Position numbers and translations under genes: made by a program. Shown piece after piece: positions 36,331 through 44,331 of a stretch of 64,000 bases of DNA; positions within the stretch are counted from its first letter, which is position 1; each line of letters begins with the position of its first letter. Source of the stretch: Mycobacterium sp. Its GTDB lineage: Bacteria; Actinomycetota; Actinomycetes; Mycobacteriales; Mycobacteriaceae. The notes under the pieces are model-generated. The model was not told the DNA's origin. It saw nothing but the letters and a program-made list of their open reading frames with translations, and did no database searches. The DNA lies in NCBI GenBank assembly GCA_016197405.1, contig JACPVR010000013.1, positions 414,873-478,872 of the forward strand. The letters run 5' to 3'.

Positions 36331-38028
36331 ATGCCCTCAGAGCCCGATATGAAGCCGCGCAGCCGCGATGTCACCGATGGCCTGGAGAAGGCCGCCGCCC
36401 GCGGGATGTTGCGGGCCGTAGGCATGGGTGACGACGACTGGGTCAAACCGCAGATCGGCGTCGGCTCGTCCTGGAACGAGATCACGCCGTGCAACATGTC
36501 CCTGCAGCGGCTGGCGCAGTCGGTCAAGGCCGGTGTGCACTCCGCCGGCGGTTACCCGCTTGAGTTCGGCACCATCTCGGTGTCCGACGGCATCTCGATG
36601 GGCCATGAAGGCATGCATTTCTCGCTGGTCTCCCGAGAGGTGATCGCCGATAGCGTCGAGACCGTCGTGCAGGCCGAACGCCTCGACGGCACCGTGTTGC
36701 TGGCCGGCTGCGACAAGTCGATTCCGGGCATGCTGATGGCCGCGGCCCGACTCAACCTGGCCAGTGTCTTCTTCTACAACGGTTCGATCATGCCGGGCGT
36801 CGCCAAGCTCACCGACGGCAGCGAGAAGGAAGTCACGATCATCGACGCCTTCGAGGCCGTCGGGGCCTGCGCGCGGGGCCTGATGTCTCGCGATGACGTG
36901 GACATCATCGAGCGCGCCATCTGTCCCGGTGAGGGTGCGTGCGGCGGTATGTACACCGCCAACACCATGGCGTCGGCCGCCGAGGCACTGGGCATGTCAC
37001 TGCCGGGCAGCGCGTCTCCGGTGGCCATCGACAAGCGCCGCGACGAGTACGCGCGCCGCTCTGGCGAAGCCGTCGTCGAGATGCTGCGCCGCGGTATCAC
37101 CACCAGCGACATCCTCACCAAGGAAGCCTTCGAGAACGCCATCGCCGTCGTGATGGCGTTCGGCGGTTCCACCAACGCCGTGCTGCACCTGCTGGCCATC
37201 GCGTGGGAGGCCGGTGTGAAGCTCACGCTCGCCGACTTCACCCGGGTCGGACAGAAGGTGCCGCACCTGGCCGACGTCAAGCCCTTCGGCCGGCACGTCA
37301 TGAAGCATGTCGACGAGATCGGCGGCGTGCCCGTCGTCATGAAGGCACTGCTGGATGCCGGCCTGCTGCACGGTGATTGCCTGACCGTGACCGGTCAGAC
37401 GATGGCCGAGAACCTGGCCCACATCGATCCCCCGGACCCAGACGGCAAGGTGCTGCGGGCGATGAACAACCCGATCCACCCGACCGGCGGTATCACCATC
37501 CTGCACGGCTCGCTGGCCCCGGAAGGCGCCGTGGTCAAGTCCGCCGGCTTCGATTCCGACGTGTTCGAAGGCACCGCACGGGTTTTCGAGCGTGAGCGGG
37601 CGGCCCTCGACGCCCTCGAGGACGGCACCATCACGCACGGCGACGTCGTCGTCATCCGCTACGAGGGCCCCAAGGGTGGCCCCGGCATGCGCGAGATGCT
37701 CGCCATCACCGGTGCCATCAAGGGCGCCGGCCTCGGCAAGGACGTGCTGCTGATGACCGACGGCCGGTTCTCCGGAGGAACGACGGGTCTGTGCGTGGGG
37801 CATATCGCCCCCGAGGCCGTCGACGGCGGGCCGATCGCGTTCATCAAGGACGGCGACAAGATCCGGCTCGACGTCGGCAAGGGCACCCTCGACGTGCTTG
37901 TCGACGCCGACGAATTCGAGGCCCGCAAGGCCGGATTCGAACCGCTACCGCCGGTCTACACCAGCGGTGTGCTCGCCAAGTACACCAAGCTCGTCGGCTC
38001 GGCGGCCACCGGAGCGGTCTGCACCTAG
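36331..38028 (+). CDS. ilvD: Dihydroxy-acid dehydratase
   Basis: A 565-residue Fe-S dehydratase of branched-chain amino-acid and pantothenate synthesis, converting dihydroxy acids to 2-oxo acids. Cluster and active-site motifs: [34 protein letters not shown], and near the end [21 protein letters not shown] with the catalytic Ser region. ATG 36331 gives the usual mycobacterial length; the open frame extends further upstream but that part is antisense to the DUF305 gene. Its TAG overlaps the opposing SRPBCC stop within CTAG (38025-38028). Confidence 0.95.
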   Translation: MPSEPDMKPRSRDVTDGLEKAAARGMLRAVGMGDDDWVKPQIGVGSSWNEITPCNMSLQRLAQSVKAGVHSAGGYPLEFGTISVSDGISMGHEGMHFSLVSREVIADSVETVVQAERLDGTVLLAGCDKSIPGMLMAAARLNLASVFFYNGSIMPGVAKLTDGSEKEVTIIDAFEAVGACARGLMSRDDVDIIERAICPGEGACGGMYTANTMASAAEALGMSLPGSASPVAIDKRRDEYARRSGEAVVEMLRRGITTSDILTKEAFENAIAVVMAFGGSTNAVLHLLAIAWEAGVKLTLADFTRVGQKVPHLADVKPFGRHVMKHVDEIGGVPVVMKALLDAGLLHGDCLTVTGQTMAENLAHIDPPDPDGKVLRAMNNPIHPTGGITILHGSLAPEGAVVKSAGFDSDVFEGTARVFERERAALDALEDGTITHGDVVVIRYEGPKGGPGMREMLAITGAIKGAGLGKDVLLMTDGRFSGGTTGLCVGHIAPEAVDGGPIAFIKDGDKIRLDVGKGTLDVLVDADEFEARKAGFEPLPPVYTSGVLAKYTKLVGSAATGAVCT

Positions 38029-38390
38029 GCGATCATCGCGTCGATGCGCCGCAACGCCATCGCGAGCACCGGCAGATAGCCGGGCGCCCACACCGGTGCG
38101 CTCATCCAGGCCCGGCAACCGTCACCGTCGGGTTGCACCCCATGGTGTGTGGCAGGTATCCCCGCCACTCGCCAGGCCCAGGACCGGCCCGGGTCGAGGT
38201 CGGTGATCGTGAACGGCAGCGCGATCCCGACCGGCGTCCATACCCGGCCGGTGGCCCCTTGTTCGAACACGTGCCCGTCGAGTTCGGCGGCCGCGACCGT
38301 CGGCCCCCAGCGCGGCCAGGCCTGCAGATCGGTGAGGATGCGCCACACCACGTCGGTCGGCGCGGCGATCGTCCTGCTCGTCGTCCACAC
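38025..38390 (-). CDS. SRPBCC/polyketide-cyclase-like protein
   Basis: A 121-residue START-fold protein: [28 protein letters not shown] is the typical N-terminal helix-grip pattern, followed by [28 protein letters not shown]. An in-frame TGA 27 bases upstream leaves GTG 38390 as the only reasonable start. Such proteins bind small hydrophobic ligands; the ligand is unknown. It shares the CTAG of its stop with ilvD. Confidence 0.75.
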   Translation of the reverse strand: MWTTSRTIAAPTDVVWRILTDLQAWPRWGPTVAAAELDGHVFEQGATGRVWTPVGIALPFTITDLDPGRSWAWRVAGIPATHHGVQPDGDGCRAWMSAPVWAPGYLPVLAMALRRIDAMIA

Positions 38391-38440
38391 GTAGCGGTAG
38401 ATACCCGTTCGACGTCAGACGAACCCCGCGGCGCCGATGC

Positions 38441-39220
38441 TCAGCCGAATTCTTCGTACAGTTCCGGTAGGAAGCCGGCCAGGTGGTTCATCTCCTGGGC
38501 GCAGTGCACCATCAGATCGCGCGGCTCGGGCAGCTGTCGGGTGGCGATCGGGCGGACCACGGTGTCGGTCAACCGGTTTCCCTTGCGCACCCCGACATAC
38601 GGCCCGCCCATCCAGAACCGGGAGCGCATCTCGGCACCGTCGGCGGTGGCCCGGACGTGGTGGACGAACCAGCCGATGTCGACCGGGAGTTCGGCGGAAC
38701 CCAGCCGCGCACACACCGCGATATCGGCGCCCAGGCGTGCGGGGTCCAGGCCGAAAGCCGCCGGTGCCCGAAACGCGATGGCGGCCTTGGCGTACGCCGA
38801 TCCGAGGTATTCCTCGATCAGCGAGGTCCGGTCGACGTAGGAGCCGTCGCCGCCGCCGTCGGCCCACCGCGCCGAGGCATGCGCGCGCGGATGCCACAGC
38901 TTGTAGCGTCTGCTGTCGCTGCCGTGCCAGCCGAACCACCAGTCCCACATCGCCGGTGTCACCCCGGGCATGTCGGTGCGCACCGCCACCACGAATCCAC
39001 CCCCGCGCAGCGCGCCGAAACCGTTCTCGGTCTGGTGGTGGCCGTCGTCGAGAATGCTTGCGCGGTCGTCGAATCCGAGCAGTGTCTGGTCGGCCTGCGG
39101 TCCGTGTTCGAGGGCATCGACGACATGCCGCGGCAGCGGTGCCATCTGCGGGTTGAAGTGCCTGCCGTACGGGGTCTGGCCGTCGGCGCCGCGGTAACCC
39201 AGATAGCTGTCAGCGGCCAT
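38441..39220 (-). CDS. 2,4-Diacetylphloroglucinol-hydrolase-like enzyme (PhlG family)
   Basis: A 259-residue protein with the PhlG-family core: DGHHQTENG, WDWWFGWHGSD, YKLWHPRAH, SLIEEYLG and a C-terminal VHCAQEMNHLAGFL. The H-x-x-x-E of the last block (His-Cys-Ala-Gln-Glu) and the His of FGWH match the zinc ligands of the Pseudomonas C-C hydrolase that removes an acetyl group from phloroglucinol antibiotics. ATG 39220 overlaps the FAD-oxidase stop by 11 bases, so the two enzymes probably act in one pathway. The natural substrate in this organism is unknown. Confidence 0.75.
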   Translation of the reverse strand: MAADSYLGYRGADGQTPYGRHFNPQMAPLPRHVVDALEHGPQADQTLLGFDDRASILDDGHHQTENGFGALRGGGFVVAVRTDMPGVTPAMWDWWFGWHGSDSRRYKLWHPRAHASARWADGGGDGSYVDRTSLIEEYLGSAYAKAAIAFRAPAAFGLDPARLGADIAVCARLGSAELPVDIGWFVHHVRATADGAEMRSRFWMGGPYVGVRKGNRLTDTVVRPIATRQLPEPRDLMVHCAQEMNHLAGFLPELYEEFG

Positions 39221-40559
39221 CGGGACGTCCCATCCAGCTGTGGAACCGGCCGTCGGGATCGTAGGCCGCGCGGATCCGGTCCAGTTCGGCCATGGCGTGA
39301 TCACTGACGAATTTCGCCGGACGCACACCCAGGTTCTCGTCGGCCAGCTGCACGCCGGTTTGCAGGTTCTCCATCGCCGCCATGTTGGAACGTGCCCAGT
39401 CACCGTACTTTTCGTCGTCGGCCTGGTCTTTCCAGACGGTGTAGAGCGCCAGGTAGATCTCGTCTTCCAGGCTGTAGGCCATGTCCTGGCGTTGCGGGGA
39501 CGGGCCCCAGTTGAGCCAGAGGAAATGGCTGGGGTGTGGCGGCATGGTGTCCATGATCTGCCGGATGCCGGGGAGCAGGTCGTCCGCGGACGCCGACGTC
39601 CACATATTGTCGGTGGCATAGCGGTACCCCGTGGGGTAGTTGCTCATCACACCGTCGTACCAGGTGGCCAGATCCGTTTCCGCGAACGGCACTGCAATGA
39701 CGGCTTTTTCGCGCACCGGGCAGGTTTCCAGGATCGACAGCGCGGCGACGGCCTGTTCCTCGGTGTCGGCGAAGACCGGTGAGGCCATCACGATGCCGGG
39801 GGTGTCCAGGCCGGCCGCCGGAACCGCACGGGATGCCACCATCTGGAACTCCACCCGGCGGTCGACCTCGGCACTGATACCGCGTGCCCAGGTGTAGATC
39901 TCGTCGGCGTGTTCCCACGGGTAGACGTACAGACTGCTGCCGCATACCGCGGGACGGGGATAGACGCGCAGGTGGAACGCGGTGACGACCGCGAAGAATC
40001 CGGGTCCGGACCCTCTTGCGGCCCAATACAACTCGGGGTGTGTCTCGGCATCACAATAGAGCTGCTCACCGTCGGCGGTCACCACGTCCAAGCCGAGGAC
40101 ACTTTCACATGCCGGGCCCACCACCCTGCTGTTCCAGCCGTAGCCGCCCTGCAGCAGGTAGCCGCCGAGGCGGACGCCTTTGCAGTGGCCGGCCGGGAAG
40201 AACAGACCGGCGTCGGCGAGTTCGCCGGCCAGCACGCTGCCACCCTTGCCCGGCCCGACCACCGCCGTCATCGCCACCGGATCGACCGCGGTCTGGTCGA
40301 GCCGGCTGACATCGAGCAGTACGCCACCGTCGCGCACATGGTTACCGGCCCAGCTGTGTCCGCCGGATCGCACGCCGATCCGGTGCCGGTGCGCCTTGGC
40401 ATAGCGCACCGCCGCCACCACGTCCGCGGCGTCGACGGCCTGAACCACGACATCCGGGTAGCGCTGCGGCGTACGGGCGTTCCACACCGTCGCGCTGCGT
40501 GCGTCCTCGTATCCGTCATCCCCGCGGAAGAAAGTCCGCCCGGGAGGCAGTTCGCTCAT
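39210..40559 (-). CDS. FAD-linked oxidase, berberine-bridge-enzyme-like
   Basis: A 449-residue PCMH-type flavoprotein. The FAD domain has GVRSGGHSWAG, whose His is the usual 8-alpha attachment site (about residue 68), and AGHCKGVRLGGYLLQGGYGW, whose Cys fits the second covalent link. A substrate domain follows, with a C-terminal YDPDGRFHSWMG that resembles the BBE tail. ATG 40559 is chosen from three consecutive ATGs because AGGGG lies six bases ahead. No signal peptide is seen. Coupled to the PhlG-like gene and divergent from the IclR regulator. Confidence 0.82.
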   Translation of the reverse strand: MSELPPGRTFFRGDDGYEDARSATVWNARTPQRYPDVVVQAVDAADVVAAVRYAKAHRHRIGVRSGGHSWAGNHVRDGGVLLDVSRLDQTAVDPVAMTAVVGPGKGGSVLAGELADAGLFFPAGHCKGVRLGGYLLQGGYGWNSRVVGPACESVLGLDVVTADGEQLYCDAETHPELYWAARGSGPGFFAVVTAFHLRVYPRPAVCGSSLYVYPWEHADEIYTWARGISAEVDRRVEFQMVASRAVPAAGLDTPGIVMASPVFADTEEQAVAALSILETCPVREKAVIAVPFAETDLATWYDGVMSNYPTGYRYATDNMWTSASADDLLPGIRQIMDTMPPHPSHFLWLNWGPSPQRQDMAYSLEDEIYLALYTVWKDQADDEKYGDWARSNMAAMENLQTGVQLADENLGVRPAKFVSDHAMAELDRIRAAYDPDGRFHSWMGRPDGR

Positions 40560-40573
40560 CATCATCCCCTGAC

Positions 40574-40606
40574 CCGCATACCGAATCTTGATGATTCGGA
40601 ATGCGG
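40574..40606. promoter_or_regulatory. Inverted-repeat operator between the FAD-oxidase and iclR genes
   Basis: CCGCATACCGAATC (40574-40587) and GATTCGGAATGCGG (40593-40606) pair over 14 bases with one mismatch around a five-base spacer. It ends six bases before the iclR minus-10 and 15 bases from the oxidase start, so one bound regulator could control both directions. Confidence 0.7.
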
Positions 40607-40611
40607 AACAA

Positions 40612-40617
40612 TATAGT
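40612..40617 (+). promoter_or_regulatory. Minus-10 element of the iclR gene
   Basis: TATAGT is a near-ideal TANNNT element. Six bases separate it from ATG 40624, predicting a leaderless mRNA. The operator covers the position of the minus-35 region. Confidence 0.55.
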
Positions 40618-40623
40618 GACCTC

Positions 40624-41370
40624 ATGACCGGAACGGAAGAGCCGCGATCCAACTCCGGGCGTGACGACGGCCTGCAGGTGCTGCGCCGGGCCGCGGCCGC
40701 CCTCGACGAGATCGCCGCCGACCCCGGCCGGCTGCGGCTGGTCGATCTGGGTGCACGCCTGGACCTGGCCAAATCGACGGTGCGCCGGCTGGCCGTCGGG
40801 CTGGTCGATTCAGGTTTCGCTGCCGTCGACGAACGCGGGTTCTTCCACCTCGGCGACCGGCTGCTCGGTTTCACCAGCGCCGATAACGCCCAGCTGACCG
40901 CACAATTGCGATCCACCATCGAGGAGGTCGCCCGGGCAACCGGCGAGACCGTCGACCTGTCGGTGCTGCGCGATCAGCAGATGTGCTTCATCGACCAGGT
41001 CGAGTCCGCGCACCGGTTGCGAGCGGTGTCTGCCGTCGGTGGCCGCTTCCCGCTGCACAGCACCGCCAACGGCAAAGCGGCGCTGGCCCGGCTGCCCGAA
41101 TCCGACGCCGCAGCGCTGCTGGCGCACCTACCTGCCGAAACCGCCGAGCGGTTACGGTCCGAGCTCACCGAGATCCGGCGAACCGGTATCGCCTTCGACC
41201 GTGATGAGCACACCGCGGGCATCTCGGCGGCGGGTATCGCCGGACGTGCCGGGGGCGGGCACATCGTGGCGATCTCGGTGCCCGCGCCCACCGAACGGTT
41301 CCGGGCCAACACCGAGGCCATCGTCGGTGCGCTGCGGGCCGCGCAGGACTCACCGGCCTGGCAGCACTAG
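40624..41370 (+). CDS. IclR-family transcriptional regulator
   Basis: A 248-residue regulator with a winged helix at about 15-75 (LQVLRRAAAALDEIA, then LGARLDLAKSTVRRLAVGLVDSGF). An IclR effector domain follows (about 90-245) with FPLHSTANGKAALA, ALLAHLPAE, GIAFDRDEHTAGISAAGIAG and GGGHIVAISVPAP. IclR proteins often activate or repress aromatic-acid catabolism. It is divergent from the FAD oxidase and PhlG-like genes across a 14-base inverted repeat and is the obvious candidate to bind it. A phenolic ligand is plausible but unproven. Confidence 0.87.
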   Translation: MTGTEEPRSNSGRDDGLQVLRRAAAALDEIAADPGRLRLVDLGARLDLAKSTVRRLAVGLVDSGFAAVDERGFFHLGDRLLGFTSADNAQLTAQLRSTIEEVARATGETVDLSVLRDQQMCFIDQVESAHRLRAVSAVGGRFPLHSTANGKAALARLPESDAAALLAHLPAETAERLRSELTEIRRTGIAFDRDEHTAGISAAGIAGRAGGGHIVAISVPAPTERFRANTEAIVGALRAAQDSPAWQH

Positions 41371-41371
41371 T

Positions 41372-41456
41372 TCACCCCGGCTTCGTCAGCGGACCATCCC
41401 CCACGGCCGCCTCCTCACCGGGGCTCGTCCCTCACCCCGGCTTCGTCAGCGGACCA
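41372..41456. repeat. 25-bp direct repeat duplicating the methyltransferase gene tail
   Basis: Positions 41372-41396 and 41432-41456 are identical over 25 bases with a 60-base period. The second copy contains the last codons and stop of the O-methyltransferase gene. The first copy is a detached duplicate lying just beyond the iclR stop. The 35 bases between the copies hold no gene. Confidence 0.8.
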
Positions 41457-42099
41457 GCGCCAGCGCGAAACCGTCCCAGCCCTTGAGCCCAACGGTCTGG
41501 ATCGCGGCGGTGTCCAATCGCGCGTGCTTGCCCATCATTTCGAGCATGTCGCGCACCGCACGCGCCTGCAGGTCGTCGGCGGCGGGGTCGAGCACCCGGC
41601 CGTTGCGCACGATGTTGTCGACGACGATGACCGTGCCCGGTACGCCCAGCTCGATCGCCCACCGCACATATGCCGAGTTGTTCTCCTTGTCGGCATCGAT
41701 GAACACGAAATCGAAGTGGCCCGTCAACGTGGGCAGCGTCTCCAGGGCGGAACCCACGACGATCTCCACCCGGTCGGCGACGCCGGCGCGACGCAGGTTT
41801 GCCGCGGCCACCTCGGCATGCCGCGGTTCGTACTCCAGTGTCACGACACTGCTTTCCGGTCCGGCGGCGCGCGCCAGACAGATCGTGCTGTAGCCGCCCA
41901 GCGTGCCGATCTCCAGGATGCGACGAGCCCCCGACATCCGCACCAGCAGACCCAGCAGCTGCGCGGCCTGCGGTGAGACCTCGATGGGCGGCAGGCCCGC
42001 GGCCGCGCTGTCGGCCAGCGCCTGGCGCAGCGCCGGATCGGGCTCCAGCAGCAGTCCGTCGAAGAGTTCGTCGATGGCCTTCGGGCTCGGTTCACTCAC
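41446..42099 (-). CDS. SAM-dependent O-methyltransferase (Rv0187-like)
   Basis: A 217-residue class I methyltransferase of the catechol/caffeoyl-CoA type: ILEIGTLGGYSTICLARA (SAM loop), VVTLEYEPRHAEVAAANL, HFDFVFIDADKENN (metal-binding Asp motif) and VIVVDNIVRNGRV. It methylates a small hydroxylated substrate that is not identifiable here. GTG 42099 begins four bases after the stop of the TIGR04338-like gene, so the three minus-strand genes from 43347 look like an operon. Same length class as Rv0187. Confidence 0.87.
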   Translation of the reverse strand: MSEPSPKAIDELFDGLLLEPDPALRQALADSAAAGLPPIEVSPQAAQLLGLLVRMSGARRILEIGTLGGYSTICLARAAGPESSVVTLEYEPRHAEVAAANLRRAGVADRVEIVVGSALETLPTLTGHFDFVFIDADKENNSAYVRWAIELGVPGTVIVVDNIVRNGRVLDPAADDLQARAVRDMLEMMGKHARLDTAAIQTVGLKGWDGFALALVR

Positions 42100-42103
42100 A
42101 GCG

Positions 42104-42601
42104 CTACCGTAACCGCACACCTTCTTTGGCGTACACCACCTGCAGTACGTGCCCGACCTCCGGACCCATCACGATGCCTGCGAGGTCGCAGAATGTCGAG
42201 GTGAACTCGCCGCCGTGTGCCGGCTGGGCCGGACACAGGTGGTGGGCGATCTCGTGCAGGATCACCAGTTCCCGCATCGCCCACCGCTCACCGCGATCGG
42301 GAACGGCGATAACCGCTGAGCCACCGGCGTTTTCGTAATGTGCCGCGGTGAGTCCGCGGCGCGGCCGGACGGCGAGTTCGCCCGGGGCCCACCGCTCGCG
42401 GACCGCGGGCATCATCAGCACCTTCTGCACGTAATCGCCGACGGCCTCGACAGAGGCGAACCGGGCCTCCGGCGGCAGGGTCAGCGGTGTGCCGAAGAAG
42501 TCGATCGCCCGCGAGGAATGCTGCGCGGCGCGATCGAACAGCGTCCGCACGAAATCCTCCGCGGCGTAGACCTGGGCACGCTGGGTGTCGCGGACGGTCA
42601 C
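42104..42601 (-). CDS. TIGR04338-like zincin metallohydrolase (Rv0185-like)
   Basis: A 165-residue protein of a family confined largely to mycobacteria and relatives. It contains a zincin-type motif LVILHEIAHHLCPAQPAHGGEF (His-Glu-x-x-His with a further His and Glu), as in small SprT/minigluzincin folds. No signal peptide is seen. GTG or ATG overlap with the DUF2786 stop (42598-42601) keeps it in an operon with that gene and the methyltransferase. The peptidase substrate is unknown. Confidence 0.8.
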   Translation of the reverse strand: MTVRDTQRAQVYAAEDFVRTLFDRAAQHSSRAIDFFGTPLTLPPEARFASVEAVGDYVQKVLMMPAVRERWAPGELAVRPRRGLTAAHYENAGGSAVIAVPDRGERWAMRELVILHEIAHHLCPAQPAHGGEFTSTFCDLAGIVMGPEVGHVLQVVYAKEGVRLR

Positions 42602-43347
42602 CGCTGCAATGGCCTACGGGCACCGGGCAGCTCGGGGCTGCTGCCCAGCCTGGCCCGCTGGCCCGCCCGGTCCCCGGCCCGGCGCGCCGCCGACGAATAC
42701 CCGGCGGTGGCCCGCTGCGCCTGCCAGGTGCCGCGAGCCTTGGACGTCTGCCGGTAGTGATCGGTGAGTTCGATTTCCTTGTTACGCAGAGCGATCGCCG
42801 TCCCCGGAGCGGTGCGCTTGTCCTTGCTCGCCTCCCGTTTGGCGTCATCGCGGGCCGCGGCCAGGCGCTGGCCCACCCGGGAGCCGAACGCCAGCTGGAA
42901 ATTCAGCCGCGCCGTGATGGTGGGCGTCGGCTTGTGCGCACCGGTGGCCAGGTAGGCGTCGCAGGCGCGGACCATCTGCACCACCAAGCTGGCGTAGAGC
43001 GCATGCGTGGCATCCAGATCCTCGGCGAAACCGTAGGCGTAGACGAACGCCGAGTTCGACGCGACATCGCAGCGCACGTCATTGGCCTGGGCGATCACCG
43101 CGAACAGTTGCACGTAGGTGCGTAAGCCCTTGCTGCCGGCCTCACCGATGGTGATGGTGCGCTGTGTCGGGGTCTGGGCCGCTTCGCGTTTGGCCGAATG
43201 CGAGCGCGCCACCGCCAGATCGATCGAGGTGGCGGTCGCCAGGCGCTGCGCCGCCGACATGAAGGCCTCGGCTTCGTGCGCGTTGTCGGTGCCCTCGGCC
43301 TGGCGCAGCAGCGCGGCAATACGTGCCAGCATCTTGTCGTCCGTCAT
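42598..43347 (-). CDS. DUF2786 protein (Rv0184-like)
   Basis: A 249-residue protein with the DUF2786 N-terminal helix pair (MLARIAALLRQAEGTDNAHEAEAFMSAAQRLA) and a second helical domain. It ends in a basic, low-complexity tail (RRAGDRAGQRARLG). The function is unknown; DUF2786 domains occur next to zincins, which is the case here. ATG 43347 start. The stop overlaps the next gene (ATGA-type). Confidence 0.8.
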   Translation of the reverse strand: MTDDKMLARIAALLRQAEGTDNAHEAEAFMSAAQRLATATSIDLAVARSHSAKREAAQTPTQRTITIGEAGSKGLRTYVQLFAVIAQANDVRCDVASNSAFVYAYGFAEDLDATHALYASLVVQMVRACDAYLATGAHKPTPTITARLNFQLAFGSRVGQRLAAARDDAKREASKDKRTAPGTAIALRNKEIELTDHYRQTSKARGTWQAQRATAGYSSAARRAGDRAGQRARLGSSPELPGARRPLQR

Positions 43348-43387
43348 TGCGCGATCCGCTTCGCTCCTCGCTGAACCGTCATTGCGC
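43341..43387. repeat. 12-bp direct repeat at the DUF2786 start
   Basis: CCGTCATTGCGC occurs at 43341-43352 (spanning the ATG of the DUF2786 gene on the minus strand) and again at 43376-43387, separated by GATCCGCTTCGCTCCTCGCT plus three bases. It looks like a small duplication flanking a 23-base insert. Confidence 0.6.
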
Positions 43388-43392
43388 TCACG

Positions 43393-44331
43393 TTAGGGCA
43401 CCAGTACGACTTTTCCGCGCGCGTGCCCACCCTGCAGGTAACGGTGCGCATCGGCGGCCTCGGCGAGCGGGAACACCTTGTCCACACTCACTTTGAGCTG
43501 TCCGGCGGCGGCGAGTTTGATCAGTTCGGGGCGGGCGGCGTCGCGGATCGCCTGGCCGTCGTCGGCGCCGGTGAGCACCGCGATACCCAGCTCACCCGCA
43601 CGGGCGAAGCCGGCGATGGTCGCGATCCGGCCCCGGTCGGCGACCAGTTCCACCGAAGTGTCCAGTGCCTCATCGGTTCCCACCAGGTCCAAGGCGGCAT
43701 CCACCGTGCCGAGGGCACGCACCCGATCGGCCAGGCCCGCGCCGTATTCCACCGGCTCGGCACCGAGACGCCGCAACGCTTCGTGGCGTCCGGCGCTCGC
43801 GGTGCCGATCACCCGGGCACCGCGTGCCACCGCGAGCTGGATCGCCATCAGCCCCACACCGCCGGCGGCACCGTGGATCAGCACGGTATCGCCCGTCCCC
43901 ACATTCGTTTTCGTCAACAGGTGCCAGGCGGTCCCGCCGGTCAGCAGCAGACCGGCGGCTTCCTCGAAGGTCAGGGTGGCCGGCTTGTGGCCCACATCGT
44001 CGACCGACGCGATCACTTTCCCGGAATACCCGTTGCTGATATTCGTCACGATCACGGCGTCACCGACCTTGAGCGGGCCGGTGTAACCGTGGGCCCGCGG
44101 CGGCACCTCGGCCAGCTCACCGGAGACCTCCAAGCCGACCGGTAGCGGCAGGGCGTCGGGGTCGGCACCCATCTGCCCGCTGTAGAGCTTGTAGTCGACG
44201 GGGTTGGTGCCCGCGGCCCGCACGTCGACCAGGACCTCGCCCGGTCCCGGCATGGGCACCTCGACGTCGCGCAGCTGGAGTACCTCGGGGCCGCCGTAGG
44301 CCTGCGCGACAACGGTTTTCGTCGTGGTCAT
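43393..44331 (-). CDS. NADP-dependent zinc-free quinone-oxidoreductase-like enzyme
   Basis: A 312-residue medium-chain dehydrogenase/reductase without structural or catalytic zinc cysteines. GPEVLQLRDVEVPMPGPGEVLVDVRAAGTNPVDYKLYSG begins the GroES-like half. LIHGAAGGVGLMAIQLAVARGARVIGTAS is the NADP-binding Rossmann loop. A C-terminal VFPLAEAADAHRYLQGGHARGKVVL follows. ATG 44331 overlaps the upstream lipoprotein stop (ATGA). The substrate is unknown; quinones or enones are typical. Confidence 0.87.
   Translation of the reverse strand: MTTTKTVVAQAYGGPEVLQLRDVEVPMPGPGEVLVDVRAAGTNPVDYKLYSGQMGADPDALPLPVGLEVSGELAEVPPRAHGYTGPLKVGDAVIVTNISNGYSGKVIASVDDVGHKPATLTFEEAAGLLLTGGTAWHLLTKTNVGTGDTVLIHGAAGGVGLMAIQLAVARGARVIGTASAGRHEALRRLGAEPVEYGAGLADRVRALGTVDAALDLVGTDEALDTSVELVADRGRIATIAGFARAGELGIAVLTGADDGQAIRDAARPELIKLAAAGQLKVSVDKVFPLAEAADAHRYLQGGHARGKVVLVP

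Noticed and set aside
38441..40559. Possible frameshift splitting one long oxidoreductase
   Set aside because: The two frames encode two distinct, complete families (PhlG-like and FAD oxidase) with an 11-base overlap, so this is normal gene coupling.
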